DNA from: Candidatus Staskawiczbacteria bacterium RIFOXYD1_FULL_32_13
Lineage (GTDB): Bacteria > Patescibacteriota > Minisyncoccia > Minisyncoccales > Staskawiczbacteraceae
NCBI GenBank assembly: GCA_001820485.1
Contig: MHPU01000040.1
Span: forward strand, 1 to 22,851
Length of the DNA: 22,851 nt
Direction of reading: 5' to 3'
Shown here piece by piece: positions 15,755 through 21,994 of this stretch (position 1 is its first letter; each line of letters starts with the position of its first letter). The position numbers and the translations under genes are program-made. The notes beneath the pieces were generated by a model that had not been told where the DNA came from, ran no database searches, and saw nothing but the letters and a program-made list of their open reading frames with translations.

Positions 15755-15826
15755 GTCATTCCCAACTTGATTGGGAATCCAGGGTTACTTGCACGAACTC
15801 TGGATTCCCGCTTTCGCGGGAATGAC
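15755..15826. repeat. REP-like palindromic repeat, family 2, copy A
   Basis: The repeat runs from GTCATTCCCAAC to GCGGGAATGAC. It is made of two hairpins, CCCAACTTGATTGGG (15761-15775) and TTCCCGCTTTCGCGGGAA. A half copy is at 22019-22048. The motif GTCATTCCCGCG...GGGAATCCAG is known from many unrelated bacterial genomes. Confidence 0.85.
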
Positions 15827-15842
15827 ACTACGGTTTAAGTGA

Positions 15843-16751
15843 TTATAACTTTACTATCGCACGTAATTTGGCTGATCTAGCTCTTGCGTTATTATTTATT
15901 TCGCCTTCTGTTGCTTCAATCGGCTTTTTTGTTAATATTTTAATTGTTCCCTTTTCTGCTTCTTGTTTAAAATAATTTTTGACAATTCTATCTTCTAAAG
16001 AATGAAAAGAAATTATAACTAATCGTCCATCAGAAGATAAAACTGAAAGCGCCTGAGGTAGAAATTTTTTTAAATTTTCTAATTCTCCATTTACTGCAAT
16101 TCTTAAAGCTTGAAATGTTCTTGTCGCACAATGAATTCTGTCATATTGAAATTTTGCAGGAATTGCTTTTTTTATCACTTCTACTAACTCAAAGGTTGTT
16201 TCTATTTTATTTATTTTTCTTTCTTCAGTGATTTTCTTTGCAATTTGTTTTGCAAACCTTTCTTCCCCGTATTCCTCTAATATTTTTTCTAATTCTTGTT
16301 GTGAAAATTCGTTAACAATTTTTTTCGCAGTCAACGTATTTGTAATTTGTAATTTATCATTTGTAATTTCCGTACTATATCTCATATCTAGATTCTCATC
16401 TTTTAAAAAGGAAAAACCTCTTGTCGATCCCTCAATTTGAAAAGATGAGAATCCAATATCTGCTAAAATGCCATTAACTTTGGTAAAATTATTTTTATTT
16501 ATTATGTCTGTTAAATTTGCATAATTATCATTTACTAAAATTAACCTTTCGCCAAATTCTCTCTTTAACAATTTACAATTTTCAATTTGCTTTGCATCTA
16601 AATCAATTCCTAAAACTTTTCCATTTGGTGCATTTTTTTCTAAAATTACTTTTGTATGTCCACCCTGACCTATTGTACAATCAACAAAATTCTCATTTGC
16701 CTTAGGGTCTAAATATTCTATAACTTCGTTTAACAAGACAGGAATATGCAT
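15843..16751 (-). CDS. rsmH: 16S rRNA (cytosine1402-N4)-methyltransferase RsmH
   Basis: The start at 16751 (MHIPVLLNEVIEYL) gives 302 aa and matches the family start; the longer frame to 16805 runs into inverted-repeat DNA. S-adenosylmethionine-binding motifs are VDCTIGQGGHT (23-33) and VLGIDLDAKQIE (46-57). ILADIGFSSFQIE and RGFSFLKDENLDMRY (111-125) are RsmH signatures, and IISFHSLEDRIVKNYF is the C-terminal motif. It methylates C1402 in the ribosomal P site. Residues 128-139 (EITNDKLQITNT) are encoded by an AT-rich repeat and are an in-frame insertion before LTAKKIVNEF. The gene is second in the dcw cluster after mraZ, as usual. Confidence 0.93.
   Translation of the reverse strand: MHIPVLLNEVIEYLDPKANENFVDCTIGQGGHTKVILEKNAPNGKVLGIDLDAKQIENCKLLKREFGERLILVNDNYANLTDIINKNNFTKVNGILADIGFSSFQIEGSTRGFSFLKDENLDMRYSTEITNDKLQITNTLTAKKIVNEFSQQELEKILEEYGEERFAKQIAKKITEERKINKIETTFELVEVIKKAIPAKFQYDRIHCATRTFQALRIAVNGELENLKKFLPQALSVLSSDGRLVIISFHSLEDRIVKNYFKQEAEKGTIKILTKKPIEATEGEINNNARARSAKLRAIVKL
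16337..16376 (+). repeat. In-frame AT-rich repeat within rsmH
   Basis: The element TTTGTAATTTGTAATTT, then TATC, then ATTTGTAATTT lies inside the rsmH coding region and encodes ITNDKLQITN. It is placed in a loop of the methyltransferase, keeps the frame, and resembles the repeat-derived peptides common in these AT-rich genomes. Confidence 0.8.
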
Positions 16752-16768
16752 TTTAAATATATGAGCGA

Positions 16769-16841
16769 GCCAAATAAATTTTTTTGAGGCGAGGGAAACC
16801 CCCAATGGAGAGGTCGAGACGAGAAAAAAATTTGATTTGGC
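16769..16841. repeat. Imperfect inverted repeat between mraZ and rsmH
   Basis: GCCAAATAAATTTTTTT (16769-16785) is complementary, apart from small differences, to AAAAAAATTTGATTTGGC (16824-16841). The loop contains GGGAAACCC. A second hairpin, AGCGAA/TTCGCT with TATACCC/GGGTATA (16865-16920), lies directly beyond the mraZ stop. The pair of structures could attenuate or process the mraZ-rsmH transcript. Confidence 0.6.
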
Positions 16842-16928
16842 GAGCGAAAAAAGTTTATTTGTCGAGCGAATTTTTATACCCTTTTATTTATATTTTATAA
16901 GTCGGGTATAAGTGTTCGCTTTGCTCCC

Positions 16929-17360
16929 TTAAATTCCCAAAGGTCCTAATTTTGAAACAATTTCTTCCACTCCCTTTTCAGCATTTTGCCTATATTCATC
17001 CCATTTCTCAGAATCCCAAATTTCTAATCTTGTAGAAAGGCCACAAATAGTAACATTCTTTTTTAAATCAGCATAATCTTTCAAATAATCAGGAATTAAA
17101 ATTCTTCCCAATTTATCTAAAGAAACTTCCATAGCATTAGCCAAAATCACTCTGGTAAAAGATCTTGCCTCAGAAGCTGAAATCGGCAGATTTGCCAATT
17201 TTCTCGACATAACCTCCCATTCTTTTTCTGTATACACAACCAAACAATTTTCAATTCCGCTTGTTATTATCACTTTGTCCCCAAGTTCGCCTCTAAATTT
17301 TACAGGTAAAGCTAAGCGTTTTTTATTATCAATTGTGTGTTCGTATTGACCAATAAGCAT
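16929..17360 (-). CDS. mraZ: MraZ, dcw-cluster transcriptional regulator
   Basis: This 143-aa protein is full length and has the two tandem SpoVT/AbrB-like halves. The first is MLIGQYEHTIDNKKRLALP (1-19) with KVIITSGIENCLVVY; the second is ANAMEVSLDKLGRILIPDYL (74-93) with ITICGLSTRLEIW-like sequence. The D-x-K-x-R/G-R pattern of both halves is kept. MraZ binds TGGG direct repeats upstream of its own gene and controls the division/cell-wall cluster. Such repeats lie about 205 bp upstream here. The gene is first in the cluster, before rsmH. The leader between holds a 14-bp inverted repeat (17395-17508). No Shine-Dalgarno precedes the ATG. Confidence 0.93.
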   Translation of the reverse strand: MLIGQYEHTIDNKKRLALPVKFRGELGDKVIITSGIENCLVVYTEKEWEVMSRKLANLPISASEARSFTRVILANAMEVSLDKLGRILIPDYLKDYADLKKNVTICGLSTRLEIWDSEKWDEYRQNAEKGVEEIVSKLGPLGI

Positions 17361-17845
17361 GAAACTGAAAATTATTTAATTATATCGAAGTGGCCTCTCT
17401 GCGAACTGCAAACATAGAACAATTGTAATGGTATTTATTTTTTGGCGAAGAAACACTAGGTTTAATCGCAAATATACACACTATAACTAATTTACAATTC
17501 GCAGAGAGTTTTTGATATATCGCATTCCCAGAATACGATATAGACTTATTCACAGGAAAATTGAGTTTTCCCACAGTTATCCACATCTTCCCACTTCATA
17601 TTCTTTATACTCCACTTCATAGCTTAAGGTCAATACCCCATCAAAACAAGTCAAAATAGTCTTAAAATGACAAAGTTATCCACAGCCCAACTTTTGTATT
17701 TTTCAATTTTTTATCCATTTTTAGTCGTAAACCAAAAAGCAGGCCATTTAGCCCACTTTTCCCACTTATTGTAATTTTATTAAAAAGGTTTACTATAGAT
17801 TTAATAGGTATCTATTTCTGTCCTTTCACGCAAGGAGCTTGTAAC
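17361..17845. other. Long intergenic region upstream of mraZ with DnaA-box matches
   Basis: Three matches to the DnaA box TTATNCACA lie on the plus strand: TTATTCACA (17546-17554), TTATCCACA (17577-17585) and TTATCCACA (17676-17684). A weaker TTATCCATT is at 17711-17719. An AT-rich stretch follows (17697-17815). The middle box overlaps the MraZ-type operator. An inverted repeat, CTCTCTGCGAACTG (17395-17408) against CAATTCGCAGAGAG (17495-17508), lies in the mraZ leader. The region could be a replication-origin candidate or a cell-cycle-regulated promoter. No dnaA or dnaN gene is in the window. Confidence 0.5.
17565..17594 (-). promoter_or_regulatory. MraZ-type operator, three repeats at 10-bp period
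   Basis: On the minus strand three adjacent 10-mers read GTGGGAAGAT, GTGGATAACT and GTGGGAAAAC, so TGGGA, TGGAT and TGGGA recur every 10 bp, with 5 bp between 5-bp boxes. Described MraZ sites are TGGGN direct repeats with 5-bp spacers. A further pair, GTGGGAAAA-GTGGGC, lies upstream near 17752-17767 at a 9-bp period. Confidence 0.75.
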
Positions 17846-18049
17846 ATGGTAACAAGAGTCGAATGGAATGAACCTGGTACAGCAAACCAAGAGCCAAGAT
17901 TTGTTATTGCTGAAAGGATCGGAGAGAATTGGCAATTCTCCGAAAAAGGATCTTCCGAAGTTAGGTGGCTTCCTGCAGAAGCCACGTCCGAGCGCATTTG
18001 TCGTGCAAACGAAAAGTCGCGACGAGGGTATCACTGCCAACATCGGTAA
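17846..18049 (+). CDS. Small plus-strand protein, unknown
   Basis: This 67-aa frame has a strong Shine-Dalgarno AAGGAG 9 nt before the ATG and ends 40 nt before a good intrinsic terminator. Both are unusual for this window, and codons are G+C-richer than those of the neighbours. The sequence (VEWNEPGTANQEPRFVIAER, then WQFSEKGSSEVRWLP) is hydrophilic, with four Trp or Phe in a possible small beta fold and a basic C-terminus containing two Cys. I do not recognise a family. Two other frames are also open here, so coding is supported mainly by the signals around it. A possible promoter is TTGTAA-N16-TACTAT upstream (about 17769-17797). It resembles the 14944 cassette in layout. Confidence 0.5.
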   Translation: MVTRVEWNEPGTANQEPRFVIAERIGENWQFSEKGSSEVRWLPAEATSERICRANEKSRRGYHCQHR

Positions 18050-18088
18050 TCTAGCCGAACACGATTATCGTTGGCCAAACTCTCATTT

Positions 18089-18121
18089 AGCCCAACACAC
18101 AATGTGAAGGGCTCTTTTTTT
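18089..18121 (+). terminator. Intrinsic terminator of the 67-aa gene
   Basis: AGCCC (18089-18093) pairs with GGGCT (18109-18113). An inner CACA/TGTG stem lies across a symmetrical AA/AA internal loop, and CTTTTTTT follows directly. Confidence 0.85.
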
Positions 18122-18182
18122 ACAAAACTCTATACAACAAAAAAATCACTAGCCTAACGCCAGTAATTTTAATATTTCCTTT

Positions 18183-18237
18183 GGTTACCATATAGTAACC
18201 TAACTTAACAATTACATGTAATTGTTTAAAGGTTACT
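18183..18237. repeat. Nested palindromes with GGTTAC sites
   Basis: A 20-bp perfect palindrome, AACAATTACATGTAATTGTT (18207-18226), is enclosed by AGTAACCT (18194-18201) and AGGTTACT (18230-18237). An additional GGTTAC at 18183-18188 forms a second dyad with GTAACC (18195-18200). No T run follows on either strand, so it is more likely a protein-binding array than a terminator. Confidence 0.75.
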
Positions 18238-18275
18238 TTACTTTTGATTTTTGTTTTAATTTTTTATCCCTTTTC

Positions 18276-18302
18276 AATTCGCTCAGACAGGTCTGAGCAA
18301 AT
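18276..18302. promoter_or_regulatory. Dyad GCTCAGAC/GTCTGAGC at the end of the operon
   Basis: A perfect 8-bp inverted repeat with a 2-nt centre (18281-18298) lies about 25 nt beyond the stop of the membrane-anchored winged-helix gene. A related dyad, ATTCGCTCA-N8-TGAGTGAAT, lies upstream of the operon promoter at 21995-22020. No T run follows, so a binding site is more likely than a terminator. Confidence 0.45.
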
Positions 18303-18322
18303 GCTTTTGTCTTAAATTGTGC

Positions 18323-18688
18323 TTAAATTAAGGTGTAAATTACCTTTTTGCCAGTTTTGCCTATTTGCTTAATTTTCTTCTCGCTTTCCAAATCATCTAA
18401 ATATCGTCTAGTAGTAGTTATAGAGATACTCAAAACATTGGCAATTTCGCGATTGCTAATTTTGGTTTTGGTTTTAAACATTTCCAAAATTTTACTTTTG
18501 GCTAGTTCTCTTTTTTCGTAAAGTTTTTGGTTGTATTCAGCTAGCCCTCGTCCCAATTCTGCATATTCATCTTTTTCCTTTCCAATCAAAACAATTTCTT
18601 TTTCTTCTTCCTTTTTATCATTTGATAATTTTACCAACGCCACCCCCAAAGTAACAATTATTAGCGAAAGTATAACATAGTAAATCAT
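18323..18688 (-). CDS. Membrane-anchored winged-helix DNA-binding protein
   Basis: This 121-aa protein has one N-terminal membrane segment (2-20, IYYVILSLIIVTLGVALVK) and a charged linker (about 24-62) with helical, coiled-coil character. A C-terminal winged helix-turn-helix spans 65-121: ILEMFKTKTKISNREIANVLSISITTTRRYLDDLESEKKIKQIG is the helix-turn-helix, and KKVIYTLI is the wing strand. DeoR-like or similar wHTH regulators have this pattern. A tethered regulator could sense an envelope or membrane event and control the operon. It is the last of five genes, 30 nt after a 39-aa membrane peptide gene. Palindromic sites lie just downstream (18183-18302). The ligand and target are unknown. Confidence 0.7.
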   Translation of the reverse strand: MIYYVILSLIIVTLGVALVKLSNDKKEEEKEIVLIGKEKDEYAELGRGLAEYNQKLYEKRELAKSKILEMFKTKTKISNREIANVLSISITTTRRYLDDLESEKKIKQIGKTGKKVIYTLI

Positions 18689-18718
18689 AAAATTATTTTT
18701 AATTTTTAATTATTTTTT

Positions 18719-18838
18719 TTATTTATTTTTTTCAGTTTTTAAGTCTTCTTTTGAGTCTTGGTGTACGGCCCAAACAAGGCCACCAATAAGTAGTGCTAAA
18801 AATATCCCAATTCCTAAAATAATAATTATCAACATCAT
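18719..18838 (-). CDS. 39-aa single-pass membrane peptide
   Basis: The short frame begins with two ATG codons and reads MMLIIIILGIGIFLALLIGG, then a short charged tail (HQDSKEDLKTEKNK) ending at TAA 18719-18721. One membrane helix (3-25) and a cytosolic or external hydrophilic tail are visible. It lies 14 nt after the 188-aa protein gene and 30 nt before the winged-helix gene, which also has a single membrane segment, so it probably belongs to the operon. It could be a partner or anchor for that regulator, or a small toxin-like peptide. It has no recognised family and is too short for most gene callers. Confidence 0.5.
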   Translation of the reverse strand: MMLIIIILGIGIFLALLIGGLVWAVHQDSKEDLKTEKNK

Positions 18839-18852
18839 ATTCTAAAAATTAT

Positions 18853-19419
18853 TTAATTCTTTTTCTCACCTAAAATTTTAGCGACTAGTGGCGTACTGTC
18901 AGTAAGACTACCCCCATATCGCATAGGATCGTTCGGAAATTTAATTTCCCAATCTACATCGTCTGAGTCCTCAGAAAGAATAGCTTTTTTAAAAACAAAT
19001 TCTTCAATTGGTTCTACTTTTATCTTCAACGGACAATCTACTAAAACATTGGCTAAAATTATCTTAAATTTTCGCCACTTTTCTTCAGATATAGCTAAAT
19101 CTTTTGGTAAATCAAAATCATTTAAAAATTGGGAAATCTGCACCCTCAGATGATCAAACTTTATAAATTCCAACTCCGTATCGGCAAATTTTCCATTTTT
19201 ATGCTCTTCTGATATTTTTTCAAGTATCTCTCTAGCTGCAGAAATTTTATCGATATCAATATGTACGACCCAATTGCAATAAAAACGTAAAAGCGGATAT
19301 CCTTTTTGTGTTCTATCTAAAAGCTTCCTCATTTCCACCATTATATAAACAACCTGGCACTCTTCTGTGATTGGTTTACCCAATGTTAACCTTAATTTTG
19401 ATATAATCTCATCCTCCAT
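18853..19419 (-). CDS. Conserved-looking protein of unknown function in helicase operon
   Basis: This soluble protein of 188 aa has a mixed alpha/beta character and no membrane segment or signal peptide. Notable stretches are FYCNWVVHIDIDKI (about 46-59), FLNDFDLPKDLAISEEKWRKFKIILANVLVDCPLKI (about 97-132) and an acidic patch SEDSDDVDWEIKFPND (about 149-164). I do not recognise a domain. It starts 18 nt after the stop of the GIY-YIG/helicase/S24 fusion and is followed 14 nt later by the 39-aa membrane peptide, so it is an operon member. It could be an adaptor, inhibitor or immunity partner for the fusion protein. AT-rich codons match the operon. Confidence 0.7.
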   Translation of the reverse strand: MEDEIISKLRLTLGKPITEECQVVYIMVEMRKLLDRTQKGYPLLRFYCNWVVHIDIDKISAAREILEKISEEHKNGKFADTELEFIKFDHLRVQISQFLNDFDLPKDLAISEEKWRKFKIILANVLVDCPLKIKVEPIEEFVFKKAILSEDSDDVDWEIKFPNDPMRYGGSLTDSTPLVAKILGEKKN

Positions 19420-19437
19420 TTTTATTTCTCAATTATT

Positions 19438-21588
19438 TTATTTATTATCTTTATCTAAAACTTTAACTACTACCGCTATTACTTTCATTTCATTGTCATT
19501 CTCGAATTCTAATGGTTTGTGAATTGAATTAGTAGAACAAGGTTTTAGAATTATGCGTCCATTTTCTTTATGATATTCTTTAATTGTCGCATCATCGCCA
19601 ACAATAGCAACTACTTTGTCTCCTTTATGAACCTGATATTCTTTTTTACATAAAACTAAATCACCACTATTGATTCCCACTTTATTCATAGAATCGCCAG
19701 TTGTTTTTAAAACAAAATACTTTGAACCAGCATGCATATAATCTTTTCTCACAGGAATCATATCTTGAACAGTTGAATCTGCAAATAATAACTCACCACA
19801 ACCAACTGATTCATACATTGGCACATTAACCATTTCATATTTATTTAAATATTCCGAAACAGTATGTAATTTTTCTTCATTTTCTTTTCTAGTTTCATTC
19901 AAACTAATATGCTTCTTTAAATATTCTCTTAAATTTAAATCACATGCATAAATATATGTTCCCTTAATTCCCCTCAACAAAATAGTTTTATAGATATTAA
20001 CAATATACTCTTTAAGCTCATTAACATTTTTTATTGATTGTTTACCATTTTTATCAAAATAATTTTCTTCTAAAATAACTATTTCATTTTTCTCTTTATC
20101 ATATGAAATTTCTTTACCAAAAATAACTCCTGCATAATTTAAATCATAACCCTGTGTAGTGTGTATACAACCTACTTCATTAATTGAATTTTGAGAATTA
20201 ACCCAATCGTTAGAAACACTATTCCATTTTAGTTTTATATTATCAATTTCCATATCATGAATATCTTTATTTTTGGAAATCCACTCCCATGAATATCCTG
20301 CTACAAGTCTTGATAAACCAAATTCTTTATCCTTACTTTTTATTCTTTCTCTCATTTCTTCAAGAGAATCAAAAAGCATAAATTCATAATCTTTAAAATC
20401 AGCCACATTATCACTTTTTCTAAATTTACATTTTAAAAGCTTATCTATATAAGTAACATAGTCATTTCCACCCTTTACCCTAAATTGAGATTTTAATACC
20501 TTGATAACTGTATTTTTCTTTGACTTAAGTGCATCAAAGTTCTCTTTGTTAACATCAGATGGTTTTATAGATTGATTTTCGTCATAAAATAATATACTTT
20601 TTGTACTTTGCATTATCACCCAATCTAACTCATTTCCCACATCTTTTTCTAAATTTAATTTTCTATTAACAGTATCAAACGCACCAAAATATGTCCCCAA
20701 ATTCACTCTCTTTCTTAACCTGTGAGATTCATCAACGACCAAAATATCAAATTTATTCTTTACAACTTCAGCCGGTCCAATAACCATTTTAGCGCTTAGC
20801 CCTTTAACATTTTTGAAAATCTTTTTTAAAGTATCGCGAAAACCAGCCATTGGTACAACAAGAGCCATTGAAGGGTTTGGATAAACAGATTTAAGTTCAC
20901 TAACTAATTTTACAAATTCTTTTTCATCTTCTCCAAAACCTTTTAAATTTAAATCCTCTATTTCAGAATTTAATAATTTAAACAAAAAAATTGCTAAGAT
21001 TGTTTTTCCTGTTCCAGCGCCACCCTCAACGATTATGCTATTAGTATTTTTATTAATTAAGCTTTTTATTATATCAATAAGACTGTTCCTTTGTTCGATA
21101 GATAGTGATTTATATGGCGAATATTTAAACAAATCAGAATTGTTAATTTGATCCAAAGAATTTTTTGTTATACCCTCAGATTTTAATTCTTCCCAAATAG
21201 TCTTGAACATATCCCAATAGACCTCATTTTTCTGATAATAAGTATGATTCGCCAAACCAATATTCCCGTTTAACAATCTATATTGCCCATCCCCTGATAT
21301 ATATTTAATTAAATTTGACTCAATATCTAACGTCGCTGATTTATTAAACTTATCGCTCGCAATCAAACGTACAGCAGTAAGCTTGTTTTTAGAATTACTT
21401 TTTAAATGATTTGCCATTCTAGAAAGTGCATCTGTTGTTTCGCCCACATAAGCTTCTTTCACAGAGCCATCACTTAAAATATAAACTAAAGGCCATAAAC
21501 CATCTACAAAATGATTGTCACAAATTTCATCCAACAAATTCTGATTAAAGTCATATTTTTTTATTTCAAATAAATTACTTTCAATCAT
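19438..21588 (-). CDS. GIY-YIG nuclease + SLFN-g3/DUF2075 helicase + LexA-like S24 autoprotease fusion
   Basis: This 716-aa protein has three domains. Residues 33-110 are GIY-YIG: VYILSDG (35-41), YVGET (47-51), Arg57, Glu90 and Asn107 match the catalytic set. Residues 160-560 are a Schlafen-group-3/DUF2075 P-loop helicase: GGAGTGKT (189-196), VVDESH (284-289), FYDENQ and GCIHTTQGYDL. Residues 589-716 are a LexA/UmuD-type S24 domain with a Cys597-Gly598 cleavage site in VPMYESVGCGELLFADS, Ser633 in TGDSM and Lys670 in ATIKEY. The Ser-Lys distance of 37 equals that of E. coli LexA (119/156). RecA-stimulated self-cleavage could free the nuclease-helicase part, or inactivate it. The gene overlaps the MazG-like gene by ATGA. 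GIY-YIG/DUF2075 fusions are known; I know of no described role for the S24-tailed form. Confidence 0.85.
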   Translation of the reverse strand: MIESNLFEIKKYDFNQNLLDEICDNHFVDGLWPLVYILSDGSVKEAYVGETTDALSRMANHLKSNSKNKLTAVRLIASDKFNKSATLDIESNLIKYISGDGQYRLLNGNIGLANHTYYQKNEVYWDMFKTIWEELKSEGITKNSLDQINNSDLFKYSPYKSLSIEQRNSLIDIIKSLINKNTNSIIVEGGAGTGKTILAIFLFKLLNSEIEDLNLKGFGEDEKEFVKLVSELKSVYPNPSMALVVPMAGFRDTLKKIFKNVKGLSAKMVIGPAEVVKNKFDILVVDESHRLRKRVNLGTYFGAFDTVNRKLNLEKDVGNELDWVIMQSTKSILFYDENQSIKPSDVNKENFDALKSKKNTVIKVLKSQFRVKGGNDYVTYIDKLLKCKFRKSDNVADFKDYEFMLFDSLEEMRERIKSKDKEFGLSRLVAGYSWEWISKNKDIHDMEIDNIKLKWNSVSNDWVNSQNSINEVGCIHTTQGYDLNYAGVIFGKEISYDKEKNEIVILEENYFDKNGKQSIKNVNELKEYIVNIYKTILLRGIKGTYIYACDLNLREYLKKHISLNETRKENEEKLHTVSEYLNKYEMVNVPMYESVGCGELLFADSTVQDMIPVRKDYMHAGSKYFVLKTTGDSMNKVGINSGDLVLCKKEYQVHKGDKVVAIVGDDATIKEYHKENGRIILKPCSTNSIHKPLEFENDNEMKVIAVVVKVLDKDNK

Positions 21589-21932
21589 AGTTTATTATAT
21601 TTTGCGTGCTTACCTTTAGCTTTTTCGACGGGGTACTTTTCCTCGTTCTTTTTTATTTTTTTCTCAAGTGCGTCAAGCACATCAATTTTTAAATCATGGC
21701 TCATTAGTAAAACCCAATACAAAACGTCGGCTAGCTCTTCCCCTATTTCTCCTTTTGCTTCCACGACATACTTTTCTATTTCTTCTTTATTTTTCCACTG
21801 AAAATGCTCCATTACTTCGCCAGCTTCAAGCACTAGCGAAAGCGCCACATCTTTTGGATTATGGAACTGTTCCCAATCCCTAGCATTTCGAAAATCAATT
21901 ATTCTTTTTGTTAACTCCTCAATTTTTTTCAT
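21585..21932 (-). CDS. MazG-like nucleotide pyrophosphohydrolase
   Basis: This 115-aa all-alpha protein belongs to the MazG/RS21-C6-type NTP pyrophosphatases. Metal-binding acidic residues are in SLVLEAGEVMEHFQW (32-46) and GEELADVLYWVLLM (63-76), in the E-x-x-E...E-x-x-D arrangement, and W19 with RDWEQFHNPKD resembles the nucleotide-side loop. These enzymes hydrolyse (d)NTPs to monophosphates, cleaning or depleting the nucleotide pool. It is the first gene of the operon. Its TGA overlaps the ATG of the nuclease-helicase-protease fusion, so the two are translationally coupled and probably work together. A promoter with TTGAAT and TAAATT lies 24 nt upstream, giving a very short leader. Confidence 0.88.
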   Translation of the reverse strand: MKKIEELTKRIIDFRNARDWEQFHNPKDVALSLVLEAGEVMEHFQWKNKEEIEKYVVEAKGEIGEELADVLYWVLLMSHDLKIDVLDALEKKIKKNEEKYPVEKAKGKHAKYNKL

Positions 21933-21956
21933 AATTTTTATTTTTAACTTTACTTT

Positions 21957-21985
21957 AATTTACTCCTTTTTAAACACAGATTCAA
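21957..21985 (-). promoter_or_regulatory. Promoter of mazG-fusion operon (shared type, copy 1)
   Basis: On the minus strand TTGAAT (21985-21980) and TAAATT (21962-21957) are separated by 17 bp, ending in AAAAAGGAG, and AAAGTAAAGTTAAA follows the -10. The same -35, spacing, spacer end, -10 and start region recur upstream of the NYN gene (22728-22756), while the first half of the spacer differs. The AGGAG falls inside the spacer, so it is not a ribosome site for a transcript starting here. Confidence 0.7.
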
Positions 21986-21994
21986 GGGGTTTTG

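Noticed and set aside
16752..16805. N-terminal extension of RsmH
   Set aside because: The extra 18 residues come from inverted-repeat DNA, and the family starts at MHIPVLLNEV.
17380..17586. 68-aa minus-strand frame upstream of mraZ
   Set aside because: It overlaps the MraZ operator, two DnaA-box matches and an inverted repeat; its composition is not protein-like and it has no ribosome site.
17801..18107. Alternative frames over the 67-aa gene on both strands
   Set aside because: Only the 17846 frame has a Shine-Dalgarno and ends before the terminator; the 79-aa frame ends inside the terminator hairpin.
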